The notes beneath the pieces were generated by a model, which was given only the letters and a program-made list of their open reading frames with translations, was not told where the DNA came from and did not search any database. Made by a program: the position numbers and the translations under genes. This document shows positions 1 through 7,235 of a stretch of 64,000 bases of DNA, piece by piece. Every line of letters begins with the position of its first letter. Positions within the stretch are counted from its first letter, which is position 1. This DNA is from UBA11524 sp964464815 (lineage in GTDB: Bacteria; Bacillota; Clostridia; Christensenellales; Aristaeellaceae): NCBI GenBank assembly GCA_964464815.1, contig CAYXHF010000001.1:62001-126000 (forward strand), in the 5' to 3' direction.

Positions 1-452
1 GGCGTGCCGTCCATGCTCACGCTATAGCTGGACGGTTCCAGCACAAGACCGCCAGCGGACAGGGTATTCGATGCCGTGCCAGATGGTGTGGCACGGCGCT
101 TTTTCAGCCCAACACGAATGCGGGCCAGCAGCTCCTCAATGGCGAAGGGCTTTGTCATGTAGTCGTCTGCGCCCATGTCAAGGCCCATGACCTTGTCGGA
201 CACGTCGTCCTTGGCGGTCAGCATGATGATGGGCAAGTCGCTTTCGTGGCGCAGACGGCGGCAGACCTCGATGCCGGACAGCTCCGGCAGCATGAGGTCG
301 AGAATCATCAGATCGGGCTTCCAGTTCAGCGCCTTGTCCAGCCCTTCGCGGCCATCACCGGCGGTCTGCACCTCGTAGCCCTCGTGGGTTAACTCCAGCT
401 CAAGAAAGCGGGCGATTTTCTTCTCGTCCTCAACGATGAGAATTCGGCTCAT
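1..452 (-). CDS. OmpR/PhoB-family response regulator (3' end cut off by window)
   Basis: This is the N-terminal 150 residues of a two-component response regulator. The receiver domain begins MSRILIVEDEKKIARFLELE, with the acidic pair near the N terminus, the phospho-acceptor Asp in DLMILDLMLPEL, the LTAKDD Thr segment and the KPF Lys motif. A linker follows and the first strand of a winged-helix DNA-binding domain appears where the window ends, so the OmpR class is inferred from the receiver and linker. The start at 452 is set by AAAGGAG about 7 bases upstream. The cognate kinase probably lies outside the window. The gene is downstream of a small membrane-peptide gene on the same strand. Confidence 0.9.
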   Translation of the reverse strand, partial: MSRILIVEDEKKIARFLELELTHEGYEVQTAGDGREGLDKALNWKPDLMILDLMLPELSGIEVCRRLRHESDLPIIMLTAKDDVSDKVMGLDMGADDYMTKPFAIEELLARIRVGLKKRRATPSGTASNTLSAGGLVLEPSSYSVSMDGT

Positions 453-539
453 GGAACGTTTCTCCTTTGCGTAGATATCGCGAAAACGCCAAAGAGCGGG
501 AGACGCCAGCACAAACGGCGCATCCCGCAGGAAAAGGGG

Positions 540-641
540 TCAAGGCTGATTTTGCACTCCGAAATGGCTGAAAAATACCAGCAGGGAGGCAAAAAACAGC
601 AGGTTTGATGCAATCAGCACACCAAGCATCAACGGGAGCAT
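540..641 (-). CDS. 33-residue single-pass membrane peptide
   Basis: This short open frame starts MLPLMLGVLIASNLLFFASL and ends FGVQNQP. Residues 1 to about 25 form one hydrophobic helix followed by a short polar tail. A near-perfect ribosome binding site, AAAGGAGG, lies 7 bases before the ATG, which is the main reason to call it. It sits between the DUF4342 gene (ends 672) and the response regulator (starts 452), all on one strand, so it may be a small membrane partner of that regulatory pair. No family is recognised. Conservation in relatives is untested. Confidence 0.5.
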   Translation of the reverse strand: MLPLMLGVLIASNLLFFASLLVFFSHFGVQNQP

Positions 642-671
642 CGGGCAACCTCCTTTTTCGTCCGGGAGAGA

Positions 672-1397
672 TTACTTGATGGTCGCGGAGTGGAAGCCAT
701 CCGTGTCGTCCTCGATGGTCACACTGCCGTCCTGGCTGTCCACCTGCACGGGCACGTTGATGGTCGGACAGGTGTGATATTCTGCGGTGGGTTTGTCCTG
801 ATAGAAGCTGTTCGTGGGCTGTCCGGCGTCTTTGTCGGCGGTAGTGGTGGCGTCCTTGTCGCCGTTCATGCCGTCCTGAAAGCTGCGGGCGAATTCATTC
901 ACCGTGCTGCGCACATTGCTGGCAGCGTTCTTGACCATGCGATCCATATTTTCGCCCGCAAAATCCGGGTCGTCCTTCACAAAGGAAATGTGGTAGCCAA
1001 GCACCAGCACCAGCACGACGGAGAGAATCAGCAGATGCGGGCTGATCAGCGCACCGACGATGGTGAAAAGCAGCGAGAGGTTGACAATCGGCGTGGCCGC
1101 ACGGGAAATCTTCACGCGCGAACGGTACAGCTTGTTGATGAGCGACACAACAGCATTGCTGCCGCTATGGCCGGACTGACCATTCTGAGCGGAGGCGGTG
1201 CTGTTTTTTCCCTTGCTCTTGCTCTTCTTGCTGGTCGTGTCTTCGGTATCGGGCTTCATGCGGCCATTGCGCTCCAAATCCACCAGGGCACGGGCAACAT
1301 TGCCATTATGATAATCCAGCAGGGAAACAGCCTCCTGATAGCTGATGCCGCTCTTCTGCCGGAGCAATTCCACATCCTCAATCGTATAACTTGCCAT
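672..1397 (-). CDS. UBA-like / DUF4342 domain membrane protein
   Basis: The first 45 residues form a UBA-like three-helix domain (TIEDVELLRQKSGISYQEAV, then DYHNGNVARALVDLE), resembling the N terminus of EF-Ts and of NAC-type proteins. A charged linker follows, then a DUF4342-type segment (VVSLINKLYRSRVKISR) and two hydrophobic stretches (around residues 105-135) that should anchor it. The C-terminal tail is polar and acidic. The cellular role of the family is not established. The ATG at 1397 is preferred; an in-frame TTG at 1403 lies 5 bases after AAAGGAG and is an alternative. Downstream are the small membrane peptide and the response regulator. Confidence 0.75.
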   Translation of the reverse strand: MASYTIEDVELLRQKSGISYQEAVSLLDYHNGNVARALVDLERNGRMKPDTEDTTSKKSKSKGKNSTASAQNGQSGHSGSNAVVSLINKLYRSRVKISRAATPIVNLSLLFTIVGALISPHLLILSVVLVLVLGYHISFVKDDPDFAGENMDRMVKNAASNVRSTVNEFARSFQDGMNGDKDATTTADKDAGQPTNSFYQDKPTAEYHTCPTINVPVQVDSQDGSVTIEDDTDGFHSATIK

Positions 1398-1542
1398 AAT
1401 CAAAAAAACTCCTTTCCTGTTTGCGGGTGTCCTTCACCCGACACGTATATCATAACACAAAGCTGGAAAAAAAGCTTGAGAAAGATGAGAAGAAAGGATG
1501 AGAATTTCATGAGAAAGGCATGGCATTTTCCTGCAAAAACGA

Positions 1543-1570
1543 TTGACAAACATCTGGAAAGTGCTACAAT
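1543..1570 (+). promoter_or_regulatory. Sigma-A promoter of the PII-like/antiporter operon
   Basis: A perfect TTGACA (1543-1548) and TACAAT (1565-1570) are separated by 16 bases. They lie about 45 bases upstream of the PII-like start codon. Confidence 0.75.
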
Positions 1571-1614
1571 AAACATGCCGTGGATACACGACGCAAAAGA
1601 GGAGGGGAAACAAG

Positions 1615-1965
1615 ATGCAGATGTTTGTCCTGGTGCTGAATCGGGAGGAATTCTTGGAGCCACTGCTGGAAGAAATGCTCAAAGCCAACATTGGCGGCGC
1701 AACCATTCTGGAATCGACCGGTATGATGCGCGTGCTGGATGGCGACCACAATGTAGACGATCTGCCTGTGTTGGGGCTGCTGCGCCACATGTTCAATCCG
1801 GAGCGGAAGCGTTCCAAGACGATTTTCACGCTGCTGAAGTCCGAACAGATTCCGCAGATGATGGAAATCATCAAGAAAGTAACTGGTGGACTGGACAAGC
1901 CTGACACAGGTATTTGCTTCGCCCTGCCCACAACATTTGTGGAAGGGGTCGCGAAAAACAAATGA
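1615..1965 (+). CDS. PII-like regulatory protein
   Basis: This 116-residue protein has the size and strand pattern of the PII (GlnB)-like ferredoxin fold: a first strand MQMFVLVLNREEFLEPLLEE, a loop region around residues 35-60, and a C terminus reading TGICFALPTTFVEG that resembles the last strand of PII proteins. It lacks the classic GlnB T-loop tyrosine region, so it should be treated as PII-like rather than as a nitrogen regulator. An AGGAGGGG site precedes the ATG. Its stop overlaps the start of a CPA2-type antiporter (ATGA at 1962-1965). By analogy with other transporter-linked PII-like proteins, it may bind a nucleotide and gate the antiporter; that is inference. Confidence 0.7.
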   Translation: MQMFVLVLNREEFLEPLLEEMLKANIGGATILESTGMMRVLDGDHNVDDLPVLGLLRHMFNPERKRSKTIFTLLKSEQIPQMMEIIKKVTGGLDKPDTGICFALPTTFVEGVAKNK

Positions 1966-3152
1966 ATATACTCTTTGCCCTGGCAATTGCCATGGCGATT
2001 GGCATGGCGATGACACGCCTGATTAAACTGATTCACCTGCCGAACGTGACGGCGTATCTGATTGCGGGTCTGCTGGTTGGCCCGTATGTGCTGGGCGTCA
2101 TGACGCCGGAGATGAATTCGCAGCTCGCCATCATTTCCGATGTGGCGCTGGGCTTCATTGCTTACTCCATCGGTAGTGAGTTCAAAATCTCCTACATCAA
2201 GGAGATTGGCATCAAGCCGATGGTGATTACGTTCTTTGAGGGCTGTGTGGCATCGCTGCTGGTGTTCCTGACGCTGCTGGTCATTGGTCAGCCGCTGCCC
2301 ATTTGTCTGTCGTTGGGTGCAATCGCCGCGGCAACGGCTCCGGCCGCTACGCTGATGGTGGTGCGCCAGTATAAGGCAAATGGCCCGGTGACGAAGATGC
2401 TGCTGCCCGTCGTGGCCATGGACGATGCCCTGGGCCTGATGCTCTATGCCATCATGATGGCGATTGCACGCACGATTGATAGCGGCGCGGCACTGAGCGT
2501 AATGACGCTGTTGGTCAAGCCTCTGCTTGAAATTGCTGGTTCGCTGGCGCTGGGCGTGGTGATTGGCCTGATGATGGTCTTCTTCCTGCGCTTCTTCCAT
2601 TCGCGCGGCAATAAGCTGACGATGACCATTCTGGTGGTCTTCCTGGCGGTTGGCCTGAGCTCCATGCTGGATTTGAGCAGCCTGCTGGTGTGCATGATGG
2701 TCGGCGCGACCATGATTAACATCAGCACGGACTCTCCGGCGCTCTTGGAGCAGTGCGACCGCTTCACACCGCCGCTGTTCCTGCTGTTCTTCGTGCTCAG
2801 TGGTGCAAGCCTTGACCTGGCGGTGCTGCCGACAGTTGGTGTGGTGGGCATCGCGTATGTACTCAGCCGTGCGGTTGGCAAATGCTGCGGCGCAACGATT
2901 GGTGCGACGCTGGAAAAGTGCGACAAGAACATCGTCCGCTATCTGGGCTTCACGCTGATTCCGCAGGCTGGCGTGGCCATCGGTATGGCGCGTATGTCCA
3001 TGACGGACTTGCCGGCCTATGGCCCGACCATCAACGCGGTGGTGCTGGCTGGTACGCTGATTTACGAGCTGGCTGGCCCGGTCATCACAAAGATTGCCCT
3101 GACAAAGGCTGGCGAAATCAAGGAAAAGAAAAAGGTCAGCGCAGTGGCGTAA
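1962..3152 (+). CDS. CPA2-type cation/proton antiporter
   Basis: The 396-residue integral membrane protein has about 12 hydrophobic segments and the CPA2/Kef-like N terminus (TRLIKLIHLPNVTAYLIAGL, then GPYVLG). The segment VAMDDALGLMLYAI carries the paired aspartates in the transmembrane core expected of CPA2 exchangers. It probably exchanges Na+ or K+ for H+ across the cytoplasmic membrane. There is no C-terminal KTN/TrkA nucleotide-binding domain of the KefB/C type; the separate PII-like protein encoded just upstream may fill that sensory role. The start at 1962 overlaps the upstream stop, so translation is probably coupled. A terminator follows at 3171. Confidence 0.85.
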   Translation: MNILFALAIAMAIGMAMTRLIKLIHLPNVTAYLIAGLLVGPYVLGVMTPEMNSQLAIISDVALGFIAYSIGSEFKISYIKEIGIKPMVITFFEGCVASLLVFLTLLVIGQPLPICLSLGAIAAATAPAATLMVVRQYKANGPVTKMLLPVVAMDDALGLMLYAIMMAIARTIDSGAALSVMTLLVKPLLEIAGSLALGVVIGLMMVFFLRFFHSRGNKLTMTILVVFLAVGLSSMLDLSSLLVCMMVGATMINISTDSPALLEQCDRFTPPLFLLFFVLSGASLDLAVLPTVGVVGIAYVLSRAVGKCCGATIGATLEKCDKNIVRYLGFTLIPQAGVAIGMARMSMTDLPAYGPTINAVVLAGTLIYELAGPVITKIALTKAGEIKEKKKVSAVA

Positions 3153-3170
3153 TCACATTTGGTGCAAAGA

Positions 3171-3209
3171 AAAATCGTCTTCCCAAACAAGCGGGAAGAC
3201 GATTTTTTT
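3171..3209. terminator. Bidirectional rho-independent terminator
   Basis: The 14-base arm AAAATCGTCTTCCC (3171-3184) pairs with GGGAAGACGATTTT, with an 8-base loop and T/A runs on both sides. It serves the convergent antiporter and carboxypeptidase genes. Confidence 0.9.
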
Positions 3210-3221
3210 ATATGTCCTCAA

Positions 3222-4667
3222 TTATTCATCCGAGAACTGGCTGGAGAAGCGATTGCGGCGCTTGTGCTTGCGGTGGATGCGGAAGAGCAACACCAGCACA
3301 GCCGTGGGAATCAGCAGGATAATCAGCGCCGGAATGACCGTCTCCGGCACAATCGGGATGCCGGTCTGTGCCTGTGTCATGGCGACGATTTCCTCATAGG
3401 TCAGGGGGAGATTGTCGCGGCGCGCGATGCTGCGGCTGGCGACCAGATTGAAGGTAATCGGCATGCCATCCTCGCGGACGTAGGTCATTTCGCCCATGAT
3501 TTCGCCCGCCGTGACTGGCGCGGCAAAGTCGCGGGTGTAGTTGACCGTCACCAGATCGCGCAGGTTCTCCGACAGGTATTCAATCTGCGACTTCGTGGTA
3601 CTCAGCTCGGCCAGGGACGCCTGCGTGGCATTCTGCGGCTGACACAGCAGCGTCAGCTGACCCAGATTCGGGTCATCCAGCGCATAGCCACTGGTGTAAA
3701 TGGACAGAGGATGGAGGTTGAACAGCTCGGAGATGGTGACGTGCTGATACTGGCTGAAGCCATACTCCATCAGCTTCTTGGTGTCCGTCCAGACGCCGTA
3801 CTGGCTGGAATACAGCACGACAGAAATCAGCTCCACGCCGTCCTTTTCGGCCGAACCTACAAAGCAGTACTTCGCCATGGAGGTTGAACCGGACTTGATG
3901 CCGTTCATCGGCGCGTAGTAGTAACGGTTGGTGTCGTTATTGTACTGGGGGAGCATGATGCGGTGGCGCGTGGTCAGTGTTCGGGAGCGCTGCAAATTCG
4001 TCTTCGCCATGGTGTAGGAGGTCGTGTCCGCAATGGTGCGGAAGGTATCGTTCTCCATGGCGTACTGCGCCAGTTTGGCCAGGTCGCGTGCGGTCGTGTA
4101 GTGATTGTCATCATGCAGACCGTGCGGATTAACAAAGTGCGTGCTGTTCATGCCCAGCGCGGCGGCGGTTTGGTTCATCAAATCTACAAACGTGCCTTCG
4201 TCGCCACAAACGGCCTCGGCAATGGCCACGGCGCCATCGTTACCGGAGCGAATCAGCGTGCCAAACAGCAAATCCTGCATGGTCAGCTCCTCGCCCTCCT
4301 TGAGGCTGATGGTGGTTGCATCCGGGTCGAGGTTCTTCATCGCCTCGGCTGACGCGTTGTAGCTGATGGTGACGGTGTCGGTTAAATTGCGGTTGATGAT
4401 GCCCAGCAGCACCGTCATAATCTTCGTTGTGGATGCGGGATACATGCTCAAATCAGCATTCTTCTCAAAGATGACATCGCCGCTTTTGCGCTCAATCAGA
4501 ATGGCGGAGGTGCAGTAGAGCTGGTCGGCCTCCAGCAGCTCCGGATGCTCGGCATCGTAGGGATTGGCGTTGGGATCAAGGGTCGGATCAGGATTTTCTG
4601 CCAAAGCGCTGCACAGCAGCAGCGAAATTATCGTCAGTAGGCAAAGCAGCCGACGGAATGTTTGCAT
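3222..4667 (-). CDS. Serine-type D-Ala-D-Ala carboxypeptidase (DacF/PBP5-like)
   Basis: This low-molecular-weight penicillin-binding protein trims the terminal D-Ala of peptidoglycan stem peptides outside the membrane. A signal peptide (MQTFRRLLCLLTIISLLLCS, cleavage near ALA) precedes a peptidase S11 domain with the SxxK motif STTK (about residues 79-82), an SGN motif in IRSGNDGA and the KSG box in GIKSGSTSMA. A beta-rich C-terminal domain and a membrane anchor (around residues 440-465) with a basic tail follow. The start at 4667 was chosen because it gives a clean signal peptide and follows AAAGGA. A promoter (4741-4769) lies upstream, separate from uppP. The gene ends at a shared terminator. 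Confidence 0.92.
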   Translation of the reverse strand: MQTFRRLLCLLTIISLLLCSALAENPDPTLDPNANPYDAEHPELLEADQLYCTSAILIERKSGDVIFEKNADLSMYPASTTKIMTVLLGIINRNLTDTVTISYNASAEAMKNLDPDATTISLKEGEELTMQDLLFGTLIRSGNDGAVAIAEAVCGDEGTFVDLMNQTAAALGMNSTHFVNPHGLHDDNHYTTARDLAKLAQYAMENDTFRTIADTTSYTMAKTNLQRSRTLTTRHRIMLPQYNNDTNRYYYAPMNGIKSGSTSMAKYCFVGSAEKDGVELISVVLYSSQYGVWTDTKKLMEYGFSQYQHVTISELFNLHPLSIYTSGYALDDPNLGQLTLLCQPQNATQASLAELSTTKSQIEYLSENLRDLVTVNYTRDFAAPVTAGEIMGEMTYVREDGMPITFNLVASRSIARRDNLPLTYEEIVAMTQAQTGIPIVPETVIPALIILLIPTAVLVLLFRIHRKHKRRNRFSSQFSDE

Positions 4668-4740
4668 CAGGCGCGGTCGTCCTTTCCAGCGGACACCCGG
4701 AAATGCGGGCATCGCTTTCAGTATCAGAGGTATCGCTCCT

Positions 4741-4769
4741 ATTATATCATTTTCCGACAAGGATAGCAA
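4741..4769 (-). promoter_or_regulatory. Sigma-A promoter of the D-Ala-D-Ala carboxypeptidase gene
   Basis: On the minus strand TTGCTA (4764-4769) and TATAAT (4741-4746) are separated by 17 bases, leaving a leader of about 65 bases before the chosen start. Confidence 0.65.
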
Positions 4770-4779
4770 GGGGCAAAGG

Positions 4780-4812
4780 AAAAGGACTGCCCGAAAGTAA
4801 ATCGGACAGTCC
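4780..4812 (-). terminator. Terminator after uppP
   Basis: On the minus strand GGACTGTCCGA (4802-4812) pairs with TCGGGCAGTCC (4784-4794, one G-U pair) and is followed by TTTTCC. It overlaps the last coding bases region just after the uppP stop. Confidence 0.75.
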
Positions 4813-4818
4813 CATGGC

Positions 4819-5685
4819 TTATACGCGCAGGAACGTGGCAGTCGTGCGAATGGCCTCGGCCGTCTGCGGCATGACAAAGGGCACAATGCCGTCAAAGCCT
4901 ACCAGCTGCAACAGCAGGAAGGCGACGCCCAGCACCGCCACATACAGTGCGAACCAGTTCAGGCTGACGCGACTGATCAGGCTGAGCATGAAGCGAATGG
5001 CCAGATAGCCGCTTACGCCGGCCACCACCATACCGACCAGCGTCGGCACAAGGGCAAGCTCCTGGAACCAGCCCTCTTCAATGGCGGTCTTGCCGTCGAT
5101 GAGCAGTGCGCCGACGATGGCCGGTGCGCTCATCATGAAGGAGAACTTCGCCGCACTCTTGCGGTTCAGGCCGGAAAGCAGGCCGCCAGCCAGCGTCGAG
5201 CCACTGCGGGACACGCCCGGCATGAGCGCGATGCCCTGCATGCAGCCCATGATGATGGCGTGCTTGTAGCCGGGCTTGTCGGCGGCGTTGCGCATCTTGG
5301 CGCTGAACGTCTCCGCAAAGAGCAGGAAGAAGCCCGTCAGCAGGAAGCTCACGCCCAGGAACCAGCCCGTTTCGCAGGAGGTGATGAAGTCATCAAACAC
5401 CACCTTGACCACAAGCGTGGGCATCGAGGCGATGAAGAGCAGCAGCAGCGTCTTGGAACGGAAGGGGTTGCGCAGAATTGCCCACCAGTCCTTCCAGAAG
5501 ACAATCAGAATCGGGATGAGCGTACCCACATGCAGCAGGATGTCCAGAATGTGATAGCCGGATATTTGCGTCACGTCAAGCCCCAGCAGCATGCGCGCCA
5601 GCAGCAGATGACCACTGGAGGAGATGGGCAGGAATTCACCAAGACCCTGCACCAGACCGAGAATGGCCGCTTGCAAAATATTCAT
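4819..5685 (-). CDS. uppP: Undecaprenyl-diphosphatase UppP (BacA)
   Basis: UppP removes one phosphate from undecaprenyl diphosphate and so recycles the lipid carrier of cell-wall and exopolysaccharide synthesis; it also gives bacitracin resistance. The 288-residue polytopic protein has the family signature QGLGEFLPISSSGHL near the N terminus, including the catalytic glutamate region and SSSGH, and the PGVSRSGST motif mid-protein. The length matches the family (about 270-290). AAAGGAG precedes the ATG by 9 bases. It lies 53 bases downstream of cysS on the same strand and ends at its own terminator. Confidence 0.95.
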   Translation of the reverse strand: MNILQAAILGLVQGLGEFLPISSSGHLLLARMLLGLDVTQISGYHILDILLHVGTLIPILIVFWKDWWAILRNPFRSKTLLLLFIASMPTLVVKVVFDDFITSCETGWFLGVSFLLTGFFLLFAETFSAKMRNAADKPGYKHAIIMGCMQGIALMPGVSRSGSTLAGGLLSGLNRKSAAKFSFMMSAPAIVGALLIDGKTAIEEGWFQELALVPTLVGMVVAGVSGYLAIRFMLSLISRVSLNWFALYVAVLGVAFLLLQLVGFDGIVPFVMPQTAEAIRTTATFLRV

Positions 5686-5738
5686 GTTGAAAAACTCCTT
5701 TCGGAAGTTAATTTCTTTGGTAGGCGATGGTCAGGCGC

Positions 5739-7208
5739 TTAGCCGCGCATCCACTGGACGCCCTGCTTGCTGTCCTTGACCACAATGCCCATGTCCTTGA
5801 GCACGTCGCGAATGCGGTCGGATTCGGCCCAGTTCTTGTCCTTGCGGGCCTGATAGCGGCTCAGCAGCAGGTCACGAACGGTGGCTTGCTCCTCCTCAGA
5901 GGCATCGGCGGGCGCGGTGATGACGTATTCGTCCTCGCCATGCGCGGCGCTGGTGGCCTGCTGCGCCTGACGCAGCTTGTCGGCCTTGGCCAGCAAATCC
6001 AGGGACAGCACGGCGTCAAAGTCGCCAACGAGGGCAAGCTTCTCATCGTCGGTCAAGTCCTTGGCCTTCAGCACGTCGTAGAGGCGCGTCACGGCCAGGG
6101 ACGTGTTCAGGTCGGCATCCAGCGCCTGCAGGAACTTATCCTGATACGGCTTGAGCTTTTCCTGGTCGGGCGTGGTGCTTGCAGGCGTCAGGGCAGCCAC
6201 ACGGTTCAACAGCTTATTGTAGGCCGCGGCGGTGTTGTCCAGGTTCTCCCAGGAGAACACGAGGTTCTGACGATAATGGCTCTGCAAGCAGAACAGGCGA
6301 TACACCAGCGGGTCATAGCCCTTTTCCTCCAGCAGAGAAACCGTCAGGAATTCGCCCTTGGACTTGCTCATCTTGCCGCCAGCGGTGTTCAGGTGATGCA
6401 CATGGAACCAGTGCTTGCACCACTCATGGCCCAGATAGCTTTCGCTCTGCGCAATTTCGTTGGTGTGATGGGGGAAGGCATTGTCGATGCCGCCGCAGTG
6501 CAGATCGAGGTATTCGCCCAAATGCTTCTTGCTGATGCAGGAGCATTCGATGTGCCAACCGGGATAGCCCACACCCCAGGGCGAATCCCACTTGAGCGCC
6601 TGATCCTCGAACTTCGACTTGGTGAACCACAGCACGAAGTCGGCCTTGTTGCGCTTGTTGGTGTCTTCGCCCACGTCCTCACGAACGCCGACCTCCAAAT
6701 CCTCTTCGTCGTGGTCGTTGAAGACATAGTATTTGCCAAGCTTGCTGGTATCAAAGTAGATATTGCCGCCAGCCTGATAGGCGTAGTCCTTGTTCAGCAG
6801 CACCGTCACCATGTCGATGTAATCATCAATGCAGTTGGTGGCCGGTTCCACCACGTCGGGCGTCTTGATGTGCAGCTTTTCGCAGTCGGCAAAGAATGCA
6901 TCCGTGTAGTACTTGGCAATTTCCATCACGGTCTTATGCTCACGGCGGGCGCCCTTGAGCATTTTGTCTTCGCCCGTGTCGGCATCGCTGGCCAGATGGC
7001 CAACGTCGGTGATATTCATCACGCGCTTGACGTCGTAGCCTTCATAGCGCAGGGCCTTTTCCAGCATGTCCTCCATGATGTAGGTGCGCAGATTACCGAT
7101 GTGGGCAAAATGATACACCGTCGGGCCGCAGGTGTACATGGACACCTGCTTGCCAAAGCGCGGCACGAACGGCTCTTTACGATGCGTCAGAGAATTATAC
7201 AGAATCAT
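5739..7208 (-). CDS. cysS: Cysteinyl-tRNA synthetase
   Basis: This class I synthetase charges tRNA-Cys. The N terminus (MILYNSLTHRKEPFVPR, then YTCGPTVYHFAHIGNLR) has the zinc-ligand cysteine and the HIGH-type motif as HIGN. The zinc region CSCISKKHLGEYLDLHCGG and the KMSKS loop (GGKMSKSKGEF) are intact. The 489-residue length is normal. GGAG lies 10 bases before the ATG. The gene begins 27 bases after the GH2 gene and may be read through from it. Confidence 0.97.
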   Translation of the reverse strand: MILYNSLTHRKEPFVPRFGKQVSMYTCGPTVYHFAHIGNLRTYIMEDMLEKALRYEGYDVKRVMNITDVGHLASDADTGEDKMLKGARREHKTVMEIAKYYTDAFFADCEKLHIKTPDVVEPATNCIDDYIDMVTVLLNKDYAYQAGGNIYFDTSKLGKYYVFNDHDEEDLEVGVREDVGEDTNKRNKADFVLWFTKSKFEDQALKWDSPWGVGYPGWHIECSCISKKHLGEYLDLHCGGIDNAFPHHTNEIAQSESYLGHEWCKHWFHVHHLNTAGGKMSKSKGEFLTVSLLEEKGYDPLVYRLFCLQSHYRQNLVFSWENLDNTAAAYNKLLNRVAALTPASTTPDQEKLKPYQDKFLQALDADLNTSLAVTRLYDVLKAKDLTDDEKLALVGDFDAVLSLDLLAKADKLRQAQQATSAAHGEDEYVITAPADASEEEQATVRDLLLSRYQARKDKNWAESDRIRDVLKDMGIVVKDSKQGVQWMRG

Positions 7209-7235
7209 TGGTGTAACACTCCTTTGTCGCGGGAA

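Noticed and set aside
430..648. A 72-codon minus-strand frame overlapping the response-regulator start.
   Set aside because: It lies in a different frame from the 33-residue peptide that has the good ribosome binding site and overlaps the response-regulator ribosome site.
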